Assembly: GCA_016708875.1 (NCBI GenBank)
Contig: JADJFA010000039.1
Location: forward strand, 1 to 40,707
DNA: 40,707 bases
Source of the DNA: Lewinellaceae bacterium
Lineage (GTDB): Bacteria; Bacteroidota; Bacteroidia; Chitinophagales; Saprospiraceae
Reading direction: 5' to 3'
The number at the start of each line of letters is the position of its first letter. The first letter of the stretch is position 1. Below the pieces are notes generated by a model. The model saw only the letters and a list, made by a program, of their open reading frames with translations. It did no database searches and was not told where the DNA came from. Made by a program: the position numbers and the translations under genes. Below, piece by piece: positions 1 to 8,871 of the stretch.

Positions 1-9
1 GTTGATACC

Positions 10-2454
10 TCAACCCTGTCCGCCACCAGCTCTACGCTTTTCATCCTCCGCCCCACCCTGCCGCCGCCGGGCTTGTTGCACGTCTTTGCTGCCAAATCGG
101 TAGTTAAAAGACAAGGTCGCTACCCGCGTTTCGCGGAACACTTCAAACGTCTCGATATAATCGTTGAATCGGATGGTTGCGCTGGGCAGGTTTTGCCAGA
201 AAATATCGGTTACGGCAAACTTCAGCGTGGCCCGACGGTCAAAGAGGCTTTTTTGAATGCCCGCACCCAGGCCCCACATCGGGTTGAGGTCCATGAACCC
301 ATAGATTTCACGGGTTTTGTAATTGAAACTGAGCTCAGCAGCCCAATCGTTTTTTAGCTTGAAATTGTGCGTGGTGAAAAAATGCATCACGAAATTGCCA
401 TCGCTCAGCGTGGTGTTGGCCAAGTTGCCTGAATACTGACCGATCCAGGAATTGAAATTGTTGATCGTGCTCCACCAGGGCGTAATCTCGAAATTGTAGT
501 TAATGACCATGGTCGCGTAATCCACCGTGGTCAGGTTGCTATCGGTCTGAATCGTAACCCGGTCAGCACCGCCGACAGGGGCAATGACCTGGGTTATGTT
601 GTCGGTGGTGCGCGAGGCGGCCAGATTAATGTTTAGTTTTTGCCAAAACGTTTGTGTCCATTCGGCAGACCAGGTGAACTGTGGATTTAGGTATGGATTA
701 CCTGCGCTGTAGGTGCTGGGGTCGAGGAATTTTTTGAAAGGATTGAGTTGCTGGTACGAAGGCCGGTCGAGGCGGCGACTGAAATTAAGCCCAGTTTCGT
801 ATTTCTCCGAAAACTTGTAGTTCAAAAATACACTTGGGAACAGGTTCGTATAATGCCGGTCAAAGTTTTCACCATTAACCAGTTGCGTGCCCTCAGCGTT
901 CGTGTTTTCCACCCGAAGCCCTGCCTGAACGCTGAATTTTGCCCATTCCTGGCTGTAGTTCAAGTATGCCGCATTTATATTTTCCTGATAAATAAAGTGA
1001 TTGGAAATCGTGCTGTCGTACACGGAAGTTCCAGGCACGCTGCGGTCAAAAAACTGTAGCTCGTTGTCGGCATCCACCACACTCGTTTTCAGGCCAGCCT
1101 CCAGTTTTGCCTTGCCCGACAAAGGGAGCGCGTAGTCCGATTTCAGCGAACGAATTTTTAAATTGCCCTGTAAATCACCGAATAACAAATAGTCGGGCAG
1201 AATTTTATCGCCGTTCAGGCCCGTGTACAGCGTTGTAAAAAGTTGTTCGGTCTGGTTTCCAAATTCCGCAAAATCAAGATCAGCGGTCAATTCGTGGCCT
1301 TTATCGTTGAACGAGCGTTTGAAATTACCATTGGCGGCCCAGGAAAACCAGCGGTCTTTGCTGCGATTTGAAGTCCCGAAATACGACACCACTTCGGCTT
1401 CCGAACCTTCCACCGCCGAGGTGTTTTGTGCCCGCGGATTGAAATGATTGAGGGTTCCGGATGCTACTACACCCAGTACCGTTTTTTTGTTGAGGTAAAA
1501 ATCCGCCCCGACTCGTGTAGTATGCGTGTTGTATGGAATGGTCAGATAATTCCGCTGATCGTAGGCGCCTACGCGCAAGTCGTCCTCGTAAAAAGTGCGA
1601 TACAAGCGAAGGTCGTTCATGCCCTTGCGGAAGTTGTAATTGTAGGACCCAAATAGGTTAATTTTCTTGTTTCGGTGGTTGAGTATCAGTCCTGCTCCAG
1701 CTTTGGGATACACCCCTTGTCCATAATTCGCTGAAAATGAACCATTGGTGCCCAGATTTTTGTCTTTTTTCAAACGGATGTCAATGATTCCTGCATTGCC
1801 CGCCGCATCGTATTTCGCCGAAGGATTGGTGATGAGTTCGATGCGGTCAATGCTGTTGGAGGGCAGTGTGCGCAGGAAATTGGACAAGTCCGCGCCCGAC
1901 ATTGGGTTGGGTTTTCCGTCAATCATCACGATCACACCCGAGCGACCGCGCAGAGAAATCGCGTCGTTTTGATCTACGACCACGCCAGGCGAGCGTTCCA
2001 GAATATCGAGCGCAGTGCTCCCGGTGGCGAGAATGCTGCTCTCGACGTTTACAATGGTGCGGTCGCTGCGCCGCTCGATGAAGTGTTTTTTAGCCGTTAC
2101 GGTTACTGCTTTGAGGTCAATGGAACTGCTGTTGAGCGTAAGTGCCGGCAAATCAATGTTTTGCGCGGATTCGCTGGCCTCCATCGGATTGCCCAGGAAT
2201 TTTTCGTAGCCCAGCACCGACACGCCGAGCAAAAATTTGCCTGCTTTTATGCTTGAAAATTCAAATCTCCCATGCTCGTCGGAAAGTTCGATTTTTACCA
2301 AACTCGTGTCGCCCGCATTTAATAGACTCACGGTGGCGGCCTCAATGGGTAAACCAGCAGAGTCTCTTATTTTACCAGCGATGGAAAGGGATTGTGCTAA
2401 AGCAAAAGATTGAAACCCAATCAGGAGCAGGGTCAGGAATGATAATTGTTTCAT
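10..2454 (-). CDS. TonB-dependent receptor-like outer membrane beta-barrel protein
   Basis: 814 residues with a signal peptide (MKQLSFLTLLLIGFQSFALA, cleavage near residue 20). Residues ~22-108 look like a carboxypeptidase-D-type regulatory beta-sandwich (SIAGKIRDSAGLPIEAATV). Residues ~125-228 are a plug domain (ALDILERSPGVVVDQND, GKPNPMSGADLSNFLRTLP, IELITNPSAKYDAAGNAGII). The rest (~230-790) is a barrel rich in aromatic, alternating strands, as in the OMP_b-brl_3 family. The C-terminus has an unusual charged Arg/Gly/Glu tail. It probably acts in the outer membrane in substrate uptake; no SusD partner lies nearby, so the substrate cannot be named. It appears monocistronic. The reading frame is intact over 2.4 kb, which contrasts with many neighbours. 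Confidence 0.93.
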   Translation of the reverse strand: MKQLSFLTLLLIGFQSFALAQSLSIAGKIRDSAGLPIEAATVSLLNAGDTSLVKIELSDEHGRFEFSSIKAGKFLLGVSVLGYEKFLGNPMEASESAQNIDLPALTLNSSSIDLKAVTVTAKKHFIERRSDRTIVNVESSILATGSTALDILERSPGVVVDQNDAISLRGRSGVIVMIDGKPNPMSGADLSNFLRTLPSNSIDRIELITNPSAKYDAAGNAGIIDIRLKKDKNLGTNGSFSANYGQGVYPKAGAGLILNHRNKKINLFGSYNYNFRKGMNDLRLYRTFYEDDLRVGAYDQRNYLTIPYNTHTTRVGADFYLNKKTVLGVVASGTLNHFNPRAQNTSAVEGSEAEVVSYFGTSNRSKDRWFSWAANGNFKRSFNDKGHELTADLDFAEFGNQTEQLFTTLYTGLNGDKILPDYLLFGDLQGNLKIRSLKSDYALPLSGKAKLEAGLKTSVVDADNELQFFDRSVPGTSVYDSTISNHFIYQENINAAYLNYSQEWAKFSVQAGLRVENTNAEGTQLVNGENFDRHYTNLFPSVFLNYKFSEKYETGLNFSRRLDRPSYQQLNPFKKFLDPSTYSAGNPYLNPQFTWSAEWTQTFWQKLNINLAASRTTDNITQVIAPVGGADRVTIQTDSNLTTVDYATMVINYNFEITPWWSTINNFNSWIGQYSGNLANTTLSDGNFVMHFFTTHNFKLKNDWAAELSFNYKTREIYGFMDLNPMWGLGAGIQKSLFDRRATLKFAVTDIFWQNLPSATIRFNDYIETFEVFRETRVATLSFNYRFGSKDVQQARRRQGGAEDEKRRAGGGQG

Positions 2455-2578
2455 GTTTTATAGCTTAGGAAAATCTAGGACAAATGTTGCCGCTGACATT
2501 TGCCGGGATTCAAAACATGGACAACCAGAGGATGGGGAAGTGCAAAGGGCGGTTTGAGGCGGGTGTATGGACGAACGT

Positions 2579-3533
2579 TCAGAATTCCACCTGTTTCCGT
2601 AATTTGGTAAAAACCTTTTGATCAAACAAGTAAGTCCCTACAACATACCCCTTTGGCTCCGGGTCTGGTAATGGAGGGCTCTTCCGGGAGTTTTTGGTCG
2701 TAAAACGGAAAGCCGAATGCAATGGCCGGCTCGTCCATTTCGAGCACTTCGGTGGTATATGGCCGGTTCGATGGCATAAAAAAGGGCTTTGGCAGGTTTT
2801 TTTCGGCCCACTCATTTGCCTGCTGACGCGCCAATGCGTCATATTGGCTGCTGCGTTTTGCCACTGCGTTGATTTCCCAGTGGCGCATCAATTCGGATAA
2901 TTTCAGTGTTTTGCCCCATTCAAAATCAAGTGCCATAATTTTGTTCTTCTCCTGCCAGGCCATGCCCGTTTTCCAGTGGCCGCGCGGAATGATGTCCTTG
3001 AATTCGGATTGGTAGCTTGATGCTTCCATCAGTTCGAGGAAGATACTGGTTTGAGGCTGTTCGGGACGGGAATCCAGTACCGCTTTGACAATCTCAAGTG
3101 TCTGCTTACGGGCAACGGGCGCTGGCTCCAAAAACACCTGAATGTATGCTGCCTGGTCAATCACGCCGACTGAAAATCTCTCCAAACCTTTGTCTTTCAA
3201 TAATTTAAACAACTCACGTGCGGCAACAACATAGGTTTTGGCCACTTCCAGTTTCTGTTTTACCTGCTCCGGCGACAGCCCTAAAGAATCAGCGCCTTTT
3301 TGCCAATCCAATAGAAACTGTACTTCAGAATCAGACTTTTCGGCAACCAGCGCTAGCTTTTCGCCCTTGAATTGGGCCATCACATCGAGCATTTTCAAGT
3401 TGGAAACCAATACCTCAAACTGGCCGGGGAAATGTAGCTCCAGCCAGGATTCAATGTTTTTTGGGGGTGTTTTTTTACGAAAACAACTGAAGATGGAGAA
3501 CATCAGTAGGATGAATAAAATGAATTTTTTCAT
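2579..3533 (-). CDS. Putative lipoprotein of unknown function (frame break near 3' end)
   Basis: Begins MKKFILFILLMFSIFSC, a lipoprotein signal with Cys at residue 17, so probably membrane-anchored. The body is helical and charged; I recognise no family. In the raw frame the protein ends at 2622 with a short unnatural tail (GAKGVCCRDLLV). If one C is removed from the CCC run around 2662-2666, the frame continues as PEPKGYVVGTYLFDQKVF and ends at 2579, which reads as a better protein end. I therefore give the longer span. It is the last gene of a minus-strand series starting at 6960, but is separated from the 246-aa gene by a hairpin, so it may be transcribed separately. Confidence 0.7.
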
Positions 3534-3551
3534 TGCTTTAGAAGCCTAGAG

Positions 3552-3643
3552 AGGGGGGAACACGGATGACACGGATGGGACACGGATTTGTAATGATTTT
3601 TAAAAAATCCGTGTCCCATCAGTGTCATCCGTGTTCCCCCCCC
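3552..3643. repeat. Long hairpin, 'acacggat' family, copy 1
   Basis: Inverted repeat with ~38-bp arms: gggaacacggatgacacgga on the left, its near-complement atccgtgtcatccgtgttcc form on the right, with a short A/T loop. Each arm is built of three near-tandem copies of a roughly 9-bp unit (acacggatg). It lies between two minus-strand genes, just downstream of the 246-aa gene stop. A second copy of the same family is at 19387-19480. It could act as a terminator; a mobile or slippage origin is possible. Confidence 0.85.
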
Positions 3644-3671
3644 TAACAGTTGTTTAGATGTAGGCTGTCAT

Positions 3672-4412
3672 TCATTTCATGGCATAAAACGTGAGCACAT
3701 TATCCCCAACAATAAACAAGCCCCCGCTCGAAATTTTATCCACCAGGATTTGTTCGCCTATGAATGTGAGGATTTTGTCTCGCTGCTCAAGCGGAAGTTT
3801 GGTTCGGGCTACCCAAGTTTCTTCCGTGGGTATATCCACAATGGCGAGTGCATCGCCACCTGCGAATTCCCACCACATGTCGAACTTGGCATCCGGGCTT
3901 TCGTACCAGATGGTGCCTCCCCGACCTGAATCTTCATAACGCAGTTTTGGGTTTCCTTCTATTTGCACACGTTTGGCCTTATCACCCGCATAACGCGTGT
4001 TGCGCTCCATAACTACGCGGATATTTTCCACAAATTCATTCGGAACGTCGAGCCATACGGCGATATCGCGAGTGGTTTTTCCTGCTTCAATATGCATACG
4101 AACGAGGTCGCGCAACAGTTCGGTTTTGGCTGCTTCCACGAACTGTTTTTGTTTGCCTTCAAAAAAGGCCTGGGCCATTTTGTCGCCTTCCCTTTCGGCT
4201 TTGTCGCGCGCTTCTTTGGCGGCGTCCAATTCTTTTTGTACAGCCTGGCGCTCCTGTTCCAGGGATGCATTGGCATTGTCAACACCTTGTAGCGAGCCTT
4301 TCATGGCCGTTTCCATCATTAGGGCAAATTGCTTTTGCTGTTCTGCTACAATTTTGCCCAATTGCTCCTGGACAGCTGCAGCGATGCGGGCCTCTTCGTC
4401 TTGTTTGCTCAT
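3672..4412 (-). CDS. Coiled-coil cytoplasmic protein of unknown function
   Basis: 246 residues, no signal peptide or membrane segment. Residues ~5-95 are strongly coiled-coil (repeated E/K/A/Q heptads, e.g. ELDAAKEARDKAEREGDKM). Residues ~100-140 contain a helix-turn-helix-like segment (AGKTTRDIAVWLDVPNEFV), similar in style to the tail motifs of Rpn/PD-(D/E)XK-type proteins; this is only a resemblance. The C-terminal half is predicted beta-rich (GGTIWYESPDAKFDMWWEF). Its ATG overlaps the stop of the upstream 93-aa membrane gene by one base (TAATG), so translational coupling is likely. The function is unknown; the context suggests a soluble partner for the membrane proteins upstream. Confidence 0.85.
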   Translation of the reverse strand: MSKQDEEARIAAAVQEQLGKIVAEQQKQFALMMETAMKGSLQGVDNANASLEQERQAVQKELDAAKEARDKAEREGDKMAQAFFEGKQKQFVEAAKTELLRDLVRMHIEAGKTTRDIAVWLDVPNEFVENIRVVMERNTRYAGDKAKRVQIEGNPKLRYEDSGRGGTIWYESPDAKFDMWWEFAGGDALAIVDIPTEETWVARTKLPLEQRDKILTFIGEQILVDKISSGGLFIVGDNVLTFYAMK

Positions 4413-4693
4413 TATCTCATATCAGGTTTTAAAATGATAAACATCAATACAAATAGTCCGTAAAGCAGCAATGGAACTGCCGGAATCCAGGCCATGATCG
4501 AGGCAATGGCTGGTTGGCCATGATGGTACAGATAATAACTGATACCCAGCCAGGCACAAAATACCAGGGTGACCATGCTCAGCAAACCGTTAGACGAGCT
4601 TGAATGGCGGATACTATCGGAAATGATGAAATAGAGTGCGACGATGGCGCCTATTACATCTACTGCGAGGGCAAATTTATAGTGCCAGGACAT
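4412..4693 (-). CDS. Small three-TM membrane protein
   Basis: I place the start at 4693 (MSWHYKFALAVD), giving 93 residues. An upstream ATG at 4840 would extend the protein through the 4716-4808 hairpin repeat and into the preceding gene's end, which is unlikely to be coding. The protein has three hydrophobic segments, around residues 4-25, 32-55 and 60-88, and ends KPDMR. The stop overlaps the next gene's start (TAATG). No family recognised. The compact spacing suggests it belongs with the upstream 4-TM protein and the downstream coiled-coil protein. Confidence 0.72.
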   Translation of the reverse strand: MSWHYKFALAVDVIGAIVALYFIISDSIRHSSSSNGLLSMVTLVFCAWLGISYYLYHHGQPAIASIMAWIPAVPLLLYGLFVLMFIILKPDMR

Positions 4694-4715
4694 AGGTTGG
4701 GTTTTAGATTGTTTT

Positions 4716-4808
4716 GAAATTGTTTCACACAACGCCACAACGACACAACGTTTTAATTTATTGATTACCAAAACGTTGTGGCGTTGTGGCGTTGTGTGAA
4801 ACAATTCT
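4716..4808. repeat. Long hairpin, 'cacaacg' family, copy 1
   Basis: Inverted repeat with ~38-bp arms: ttgtttcacacaacgccaca reading into acaacgacacaacgtttt, complemented on the right by aaaacgttgtggcgttgtgg and gcgttgtgtgaaacaa. Arms consist of near-tandem 8-9-bp units (cacaacgc/cacaacga). The loop is ~12 bp. It sits between two minus-strand genes. A second copy is at 15678-15752. Confidence 0.88.
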
Positions 4809-4818
4809 GTCCATTTAT

Positions 4819-5884
4819 TTATTCCTCCCTTTTTATCCAACTTTCCAATCTAATTATACAATTGAATTCCGGTTTTTTCACGTCGGTAGGCTCGTCAAAT
4901 GCTGCCCGGACTTCGCGGACAGCCGGGCGATAATCGGTTCCCAAACCTTTAAATTTGTCTACCGTTCGTAGCATCCGCTCGAGCTCCCAGGAAAATTGAT
5001 CTTGATAAAAATGGTGGGGTTGCGAAGCCTCGCGAATTTGCCGCCGGATCCAATCTGCGACGGACAAAACACCCGTGTTGACTGGCGCTAGAAACATGGT
5101 TTTATCGTCTACTTCATTGGAAGCAAGAAAAGTAAAAGCCTCCAAAGCGCCCTTATTTTCTAGCAATCGAATCAATTCCTGCTGCCATTCAGGGTTGGTT
5201 TTGATTTTTTCGATGGCTTTTTCGCGCACTTCCTTATCGTGGTTGGCATCTGTGTAGACTAAAATGTTGGACATGTTTTTTGTCACATCGCAAGCCTCAA
5301 TAGAATTCAGATGATCCTGATGGTAGCGGGCTTGATCCGCCTGCATACTTTCCAGGCGGGCCGCGCTGTTTTGACTCGTTTGGGATATCCACGCGAAAAT
5401 CCCCATGCCTACGCCCAGAATGCCAAGCCCAAAAACGACCATCAATGGGATTTTATACGCTGCCACGGGGACTGCTGTGCGCAGGCCATCGTTGAGCAAA
5501 ATCGCTCCAGTGACAAGTAAGACCAATGGGACAAATACCGGCGCAAATCCTGAGAAAACCCTGAATATCGCGGCCGTTGCGCCTGGTTCGCCCTTGAATA
5601 ACCCACTCAATGCTGCCGTTAATATCGTCGCCAACAAGCCGCCTGCCACGAACAGAAATTGAGTACCCTTGCTGGGAGAAATCCAGTCGAAGCCGCCTCT
5701 CCATCCAATGGCAATTGCAACGATGGTCATACAGCCCAGGAAAAAGATAGAAGATAATTATGCTCCAGGCATAGCCCATTAAGGCGTCACTGCCGCGAGG
5801 CGTTTCTTTCCCAATAACAGAGACTACAAAAAGGAGAAAAACCAGGGCCGCAATGCCTAAAAAGATGTTGCCAAGGATGGTCAT
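4819..5884 (-). CDS. Multi-pass membrane protein with C-terminal soluble domain (frame break)
   Basis: The N-terminus MTILGNIFLGIAALVFLLFV (start 5884) and the body GGFDWISPSKGTQFLF... are in different frames that join near 5730-5745, at a TTTTTC/AAAAAG run. Joined, the protein has about 350 residues: a first TM at residues 3-25, a second at ~38-58, then two or three further TMs up to ~165, followed by a ~190-residue soluble part (EVREKAIEKIKTNPEWQQEL, FLASNEVDDKTMF). A single missing or extra base explains the break. Unfused, the body would have to start at an internal ATG at 5730 inside a TM segment. The family is not recognised. It is followed closely by the 3-TM gene and preceded by the PA14-OmpA gene 75 bp away. 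Confidence 0.72.
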
Positions 5885-5958
5885 GGTAAGTAAAATCGAG
5901 GGTGCAGACAAAACACTTTTGCCCGGCAAGGTTACGGCACGGTTTTGAAAACGCAAAC

Positions 5959-6960
5959 TCATTCCTGCAGCGAAAACTCCACACGTCGGTTTTTGGGATT
6001 TGCAGTACCCGCCGCTTCCCGAACGAGCGGTTTGGTATCGCCGTAGCCTCTGGAGGTAATTCTTTGACTATCAACCCCTTTTTGAGTTAAGTATGCGGCA
6101 ACAGTTTGCGCCCGTTGTTCGGAAAGGAGCAGGTTTTTTGCGGCGTTTCCAATATGGTCGGTATGCCCTTCAATGGTAAGCCGATATTTGGGGTTGCGCA
6201 ACAGGAAGCCTGAGAGGCGGTCCAGTTCAGGCTCGGATTCAGCCAGCATAATGCTTTTGCTTTTTTCGAAAAGGATGTTTTTGGGAATATATTTTTCCAG
6301 CGTATCCCTGGATATTACGGCTGCTTTTAAGGCAATTGGAGTGGGCTTTGAGGCCTGTTTTTTAGGTGCAGCCTGAGGCGTCTTTGCGGGAGGGATATTT
6401 GCGGGAGGGATATTTGGAAGGAGGGTTATGGGTTTGGCAGGTGTCGGGAGGGTTAAAAACCGGGGATCAATTGGATGGTCGTTGTACCCAAGCAAACCTT
6501 TAAAAACCGGGGCTTCGCTGGGCAATTGCCAAAAGAGTTGGATTTCACCTTCCAGCAGTGCGTTGAAGTATTCCACCCGCAGCGGGTATGATTGCCCTGC
6601 TTGTAGAGCGACCTCTCCTGTAAAACGTTCAGAATCATGCATTCCCCAGGCATTGATCACCATTTTGCCATCTATCATAACCCGAATTCCATCGTCTACA
6701 TGGGCGCGAAACAAATAGGTGCCGGTTTCAGGGGCTCGCAGTTTACCGGTCCAGCGCACTGAAAACACATGAGGATCAAGCCCGGGTGCTGGGGCAACAT
6801 TGTTCCACGCAAAATTGATTTGGGCATCTGTGCGGGTCAATACTATTTGATCAAAATTTTGACCGTTGAAATATTCGCCTTGAAGGCCCTGTTGACTCTT
6901 CGTGTCAGTGCTTAAACAGCACACAGCGGCGAAGCAGATTGCGAGTGTTTTTGTAGTCAT
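5959..6960 (-). CDS. PA14-domain and OmpA-domain secreted protein
   Basis: About 333 residues from the chosen start (MTTKTLAICFAAVCCLS, signal peptide); an upstream ATG at 7059 would add a repetitive tail from intergenic sequence and spoil the signal. Residues ~24-165 match a PA14 fold (LQGEYFNGQNFDQIVLTR, FSVRWTGKLRAPETGTYLF, DDGIRVMIDGKMVINAW), usually a glycan-binding beta-barrel. A Pro/Ala-rich linker follows, then an OmpA C-terminal peptidoglycan-binding domain (LTIEGHTDHIGNAAKNLLLS, SEQRAQTVAAYL, ITSRGYGDTKPL, NRRVEF). It therefore probably tethers a sugar-binding module to the cell wall in the periplasm or at the outer membrane. A possible TTTTGC -7-like box lies ~15 bp upstream. It heads a tight minus-strand gene series. 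Confidence 0.9.
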   Translation of the reverse strand: MTTKTLAICFAAVCCLSTDTKSQQGLQGEYFNGQNFDQIVLTRTDAQINFAWNNVAPAPGLDPHVFSVRWTGKLRAPETGTYLFRAHVDDGIRVMIDGKMVINAWGMHDSERFTGEVALQAGQSYPLRVEYFNALLEGEIQLFWQLPSEAPVFKGLLGYNDHPIDPRFLTLPTPAKPITLLPNIPPANIPPAKTPQAAPKKQASKPTPIALKAAVISRDTLEKYIPKNILFEKSKSIMLAESEPELDRLSGFLLRNPKYRLTIEGHTDHIGNAAKNLLLSEQRAQTVAAYLTQKGVDSQRITSRGYGDTKPLVREAAGTANPKNRRVEFSLQE

Positions 6961-7175
6961 CGTTTGAAAATTTTTGCAAAACAATGGGGAGACCAGCATT
7001 CCAACCTCTGATATTCGATGTGGAATGCAAGAAATTCGATGTGCTATAAACGGGTTCACCGCTATGCGGTTAAATGGTTGGACATAAGGTTGAGTGGTTT
7101 TTTAGCATAAATGATCTTTTACAACTCCTTTACATCCTTTTACAGGCATTCTGAAAAGCCGGACCCAGCCCTCAA

Positions 7176-7183
7176 TACTTTTG
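7176..7183 (+). promoter_or_regulatory. Bacteroidota-type -7 element (TACTTTTG)
   Basis: TACTTTTGC matches the established Bacteroidota -7 consensus TAnnTTTG and lies 29 bp upstream of the ATG at 7212. No good -33 TTTG is present at the usual 19-21 bp spacing. Confidence 0.5.
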
Positions 7184-7211
7184 CCCAACAATTTTAATAA
7201 AAAGCATCTGC

Positions 7212-7622
7212 ATGAACAGTTCTAGATTTTTCTTTTGCACCTTTTTTTACCTCAGCCTCACCGCAACAAGCTTCACCCAGGAAGCTTTTTCCAACTGCAC
7301 AGCCGCATTTTTGGACAACAAAATTGTAGTAGATGAATACACGCCCAATGGCAAGTGTGTTTTGCCTTCCACGTCCAATGGAACACTGACTGTATGCACC
7401 GCTGATTTGTCGCCGACCCAAAGCATTCCAGTAAAACAAATCAAATTCATGGTTGCCTTACGAGATCAAAATACGAAGACATTGACCATGTTTTCCAATG
7501 AAACGTACAAGCATATTGACATCCAGAAAGTGCTGAAAAGGTGCAAAACAGGCGATCATATCGTACTGATTACCATGGACGATGCGTACTCCTTTCCGCA
7601 CAATGAGATTTTGGTGAAATGA
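7212..7622 (+). CDS. Small secreted protein of unknown function
   Basis: 136 residues. An N-terminal signal (MNSSRFFFCTFFYLSLTATS) has probable cleavage near residue 22. The mature part contains four Cys (NCTAAF, GKCVLP, TVCTAD, KRCKTG) that could form disulfides, and predicted beta strands (IKFMVALRDQNTKTLTMFS). The start fits the TACTTTTG box upstream. No family recognised. The next gene, a propeller lipoprotein, begins 62 bp later on the same strand, so co-transcription is possible. Confidence 0.75.
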   Translation: MNSSRFFFCTFFYLSLTATSFTQEAFSNCTAAFLDNKIVVDEYTPNGKCVLPSTSNGTLTVCTADLSPTQSIPVKQIKFMVALRDQNTKTLTMFSNETYKHIDIQKVLKRCKTGDHIVLITMDDAYSFPHNEILVK

Positions 7623-7683
7623 TTGATTCGATTGACAAAACATGCCTTGCAGGAACATTTCGTGCATCAACAAATACACTCAA

Positions 7684-8809
7684 ATGCAACTTTTCTCATT
7701 ACTGCCAATATTACTTATTATCGTTTCCTGCAACGGTTTAGACAACACATCCCAATTGTCATCGAGACCAAAAGACAGCCTCAGTACATCAACACTCATC
7801 CCTGCCGGGCAACTGGGCACCAATAATCAAGGAGGCAATACTGCCTCCCAAATAGGTAAACGTATACGCCGTATTCTTCAAGACAAAGCCGGAAACTTTT
7901 GGTTTGCCACGAATGGCGATGGCGTCTGTCGGTATGATCCATCCAAGGACGGGTTTACCTATTTTACGAAGAAAGATGGCTTGTGCAGCGATTATGTTTG
8001 GACGATGGTATAGGACAAGGTCGGCAACATCTGGTTTGGAACCGAAGACGGGGTGTCTCGTTACGATCCAGCCACAGGCGGGTTCACCACGTTTAGAGAC
8101 AAGGAAGGCCTGTGCAATCTTCAGGTTGGGAGTTCATTAGAGGATAAAAACGGGAAACTTTGGTTCGGCAATGATGCTGGTGTTTGTCGCTACGATCCTG
8201 CCTCGGGAGGCTTTGCCCATTTCAATATCGCAGCGGGAAAAGACGGACATCGAAAAATGAATAGCCCCTATGCGGCCTATTGCATGTTCGAAGATCAAAG
8301 CGGAAACATCTGGGTTGGAACGCCACAAAAGGGCCTGTGTCGTTATGATCCCGCTACAGGCAAGCTTAGCTATTTTACGGAAAAAGGTTTGGACCGGGTA
8401 TTGCGTGGCATTTTTCAAGATAAATCCGGCATGCTTTGGTTTGGTATGAACGGAGGGGGCGTAGTCCGCTACAATGGCACAACTTTACCAATTTTTCAGA
8501 AGAAATAGGCCTGAGTCGCAACCTTTCCCTGAGCAATCTGGGGATAAGAGCCAGCAACTCGATCGTGTTTGGACAATTGCAGAAGACCTTTCCGGAAACA
8601 TCTGGTTTGGCACTGTTGAAGAAGGTGTGTGGCGTTATGACGGAAAAAACATGACCAATTTTACGGTCAAGGACGGCCTTAGCAGCAACACTATTTGGAG
8701 CATTTTTGTGGATAATGCTGGAATCCTATGGTTCGGTACAGAGGAAGGAGGCGTATGTAAATACGACGGGAATGTTTTTGTCAATTTTACAAAAAACGGG
8801 GCAATGTGA
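7684..8809 (+). pseudogene. Two-component-regulator-type propeller lipoprotein, interrupted
   Basis: Start MQLFSLLPILLIIVSC gives a lipobox (IVSC). The body is a run of Reg_prop blades of the form ILQDKAGNFWFATNGDGVCR, SGNIWVGTPQKGLCRYDPAT and AGILWFGTEEGGVCKYDG. Three interruptions break it. The TAG at 8011-8013 replaces an expected CAG (Q) exactly at a blade start (VWTMV-stop-DKVGNIWFG). A frame break near 8485 follows RYNGTT, and another near 8560-8570 precedes RVWTIAEDLSGNIWFG. The intact paralogue at 9576 shows what the whole protein would be. Such blades are normally the periplasmic sensor part of hybrid histidine kinases; here no kinase follows. Whether it is a true pseudogene or carries assembly errors is unresolved. 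Confidence 0.8.
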
Positions 8810-8871
8810 GGCGAATCATCTTGATAATGAGTCCATTATCCAAACACATCAAAAAAATATAACTTGAACAG

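Noticed and set aside
2456..2578. Strong promoter for the outer-membrane barrel gene
   Set aside because: Only a partial -7-like AACATTTG is present on the minus strand, without a -33 element.
3552..3643. CRISPR-like array, because of the short repeated units
   Set aside because: Units are ~9 bp, without spacers, and arranged as an inverted repeat.
3997..4437. 146-codon plus-strand open frame
   Set aside because: Exact antisense of the coiled-coil gene; Ser/Cys-rich shadow composition with no domain.
4694..4840. N-terminal extension of the 3-TM protein to an ATG at 4840
   Set aside because: Would encode the hairpin repeat and overlap the upstream gene's stop; the ATG at 4693 gives a clean membrane protein.
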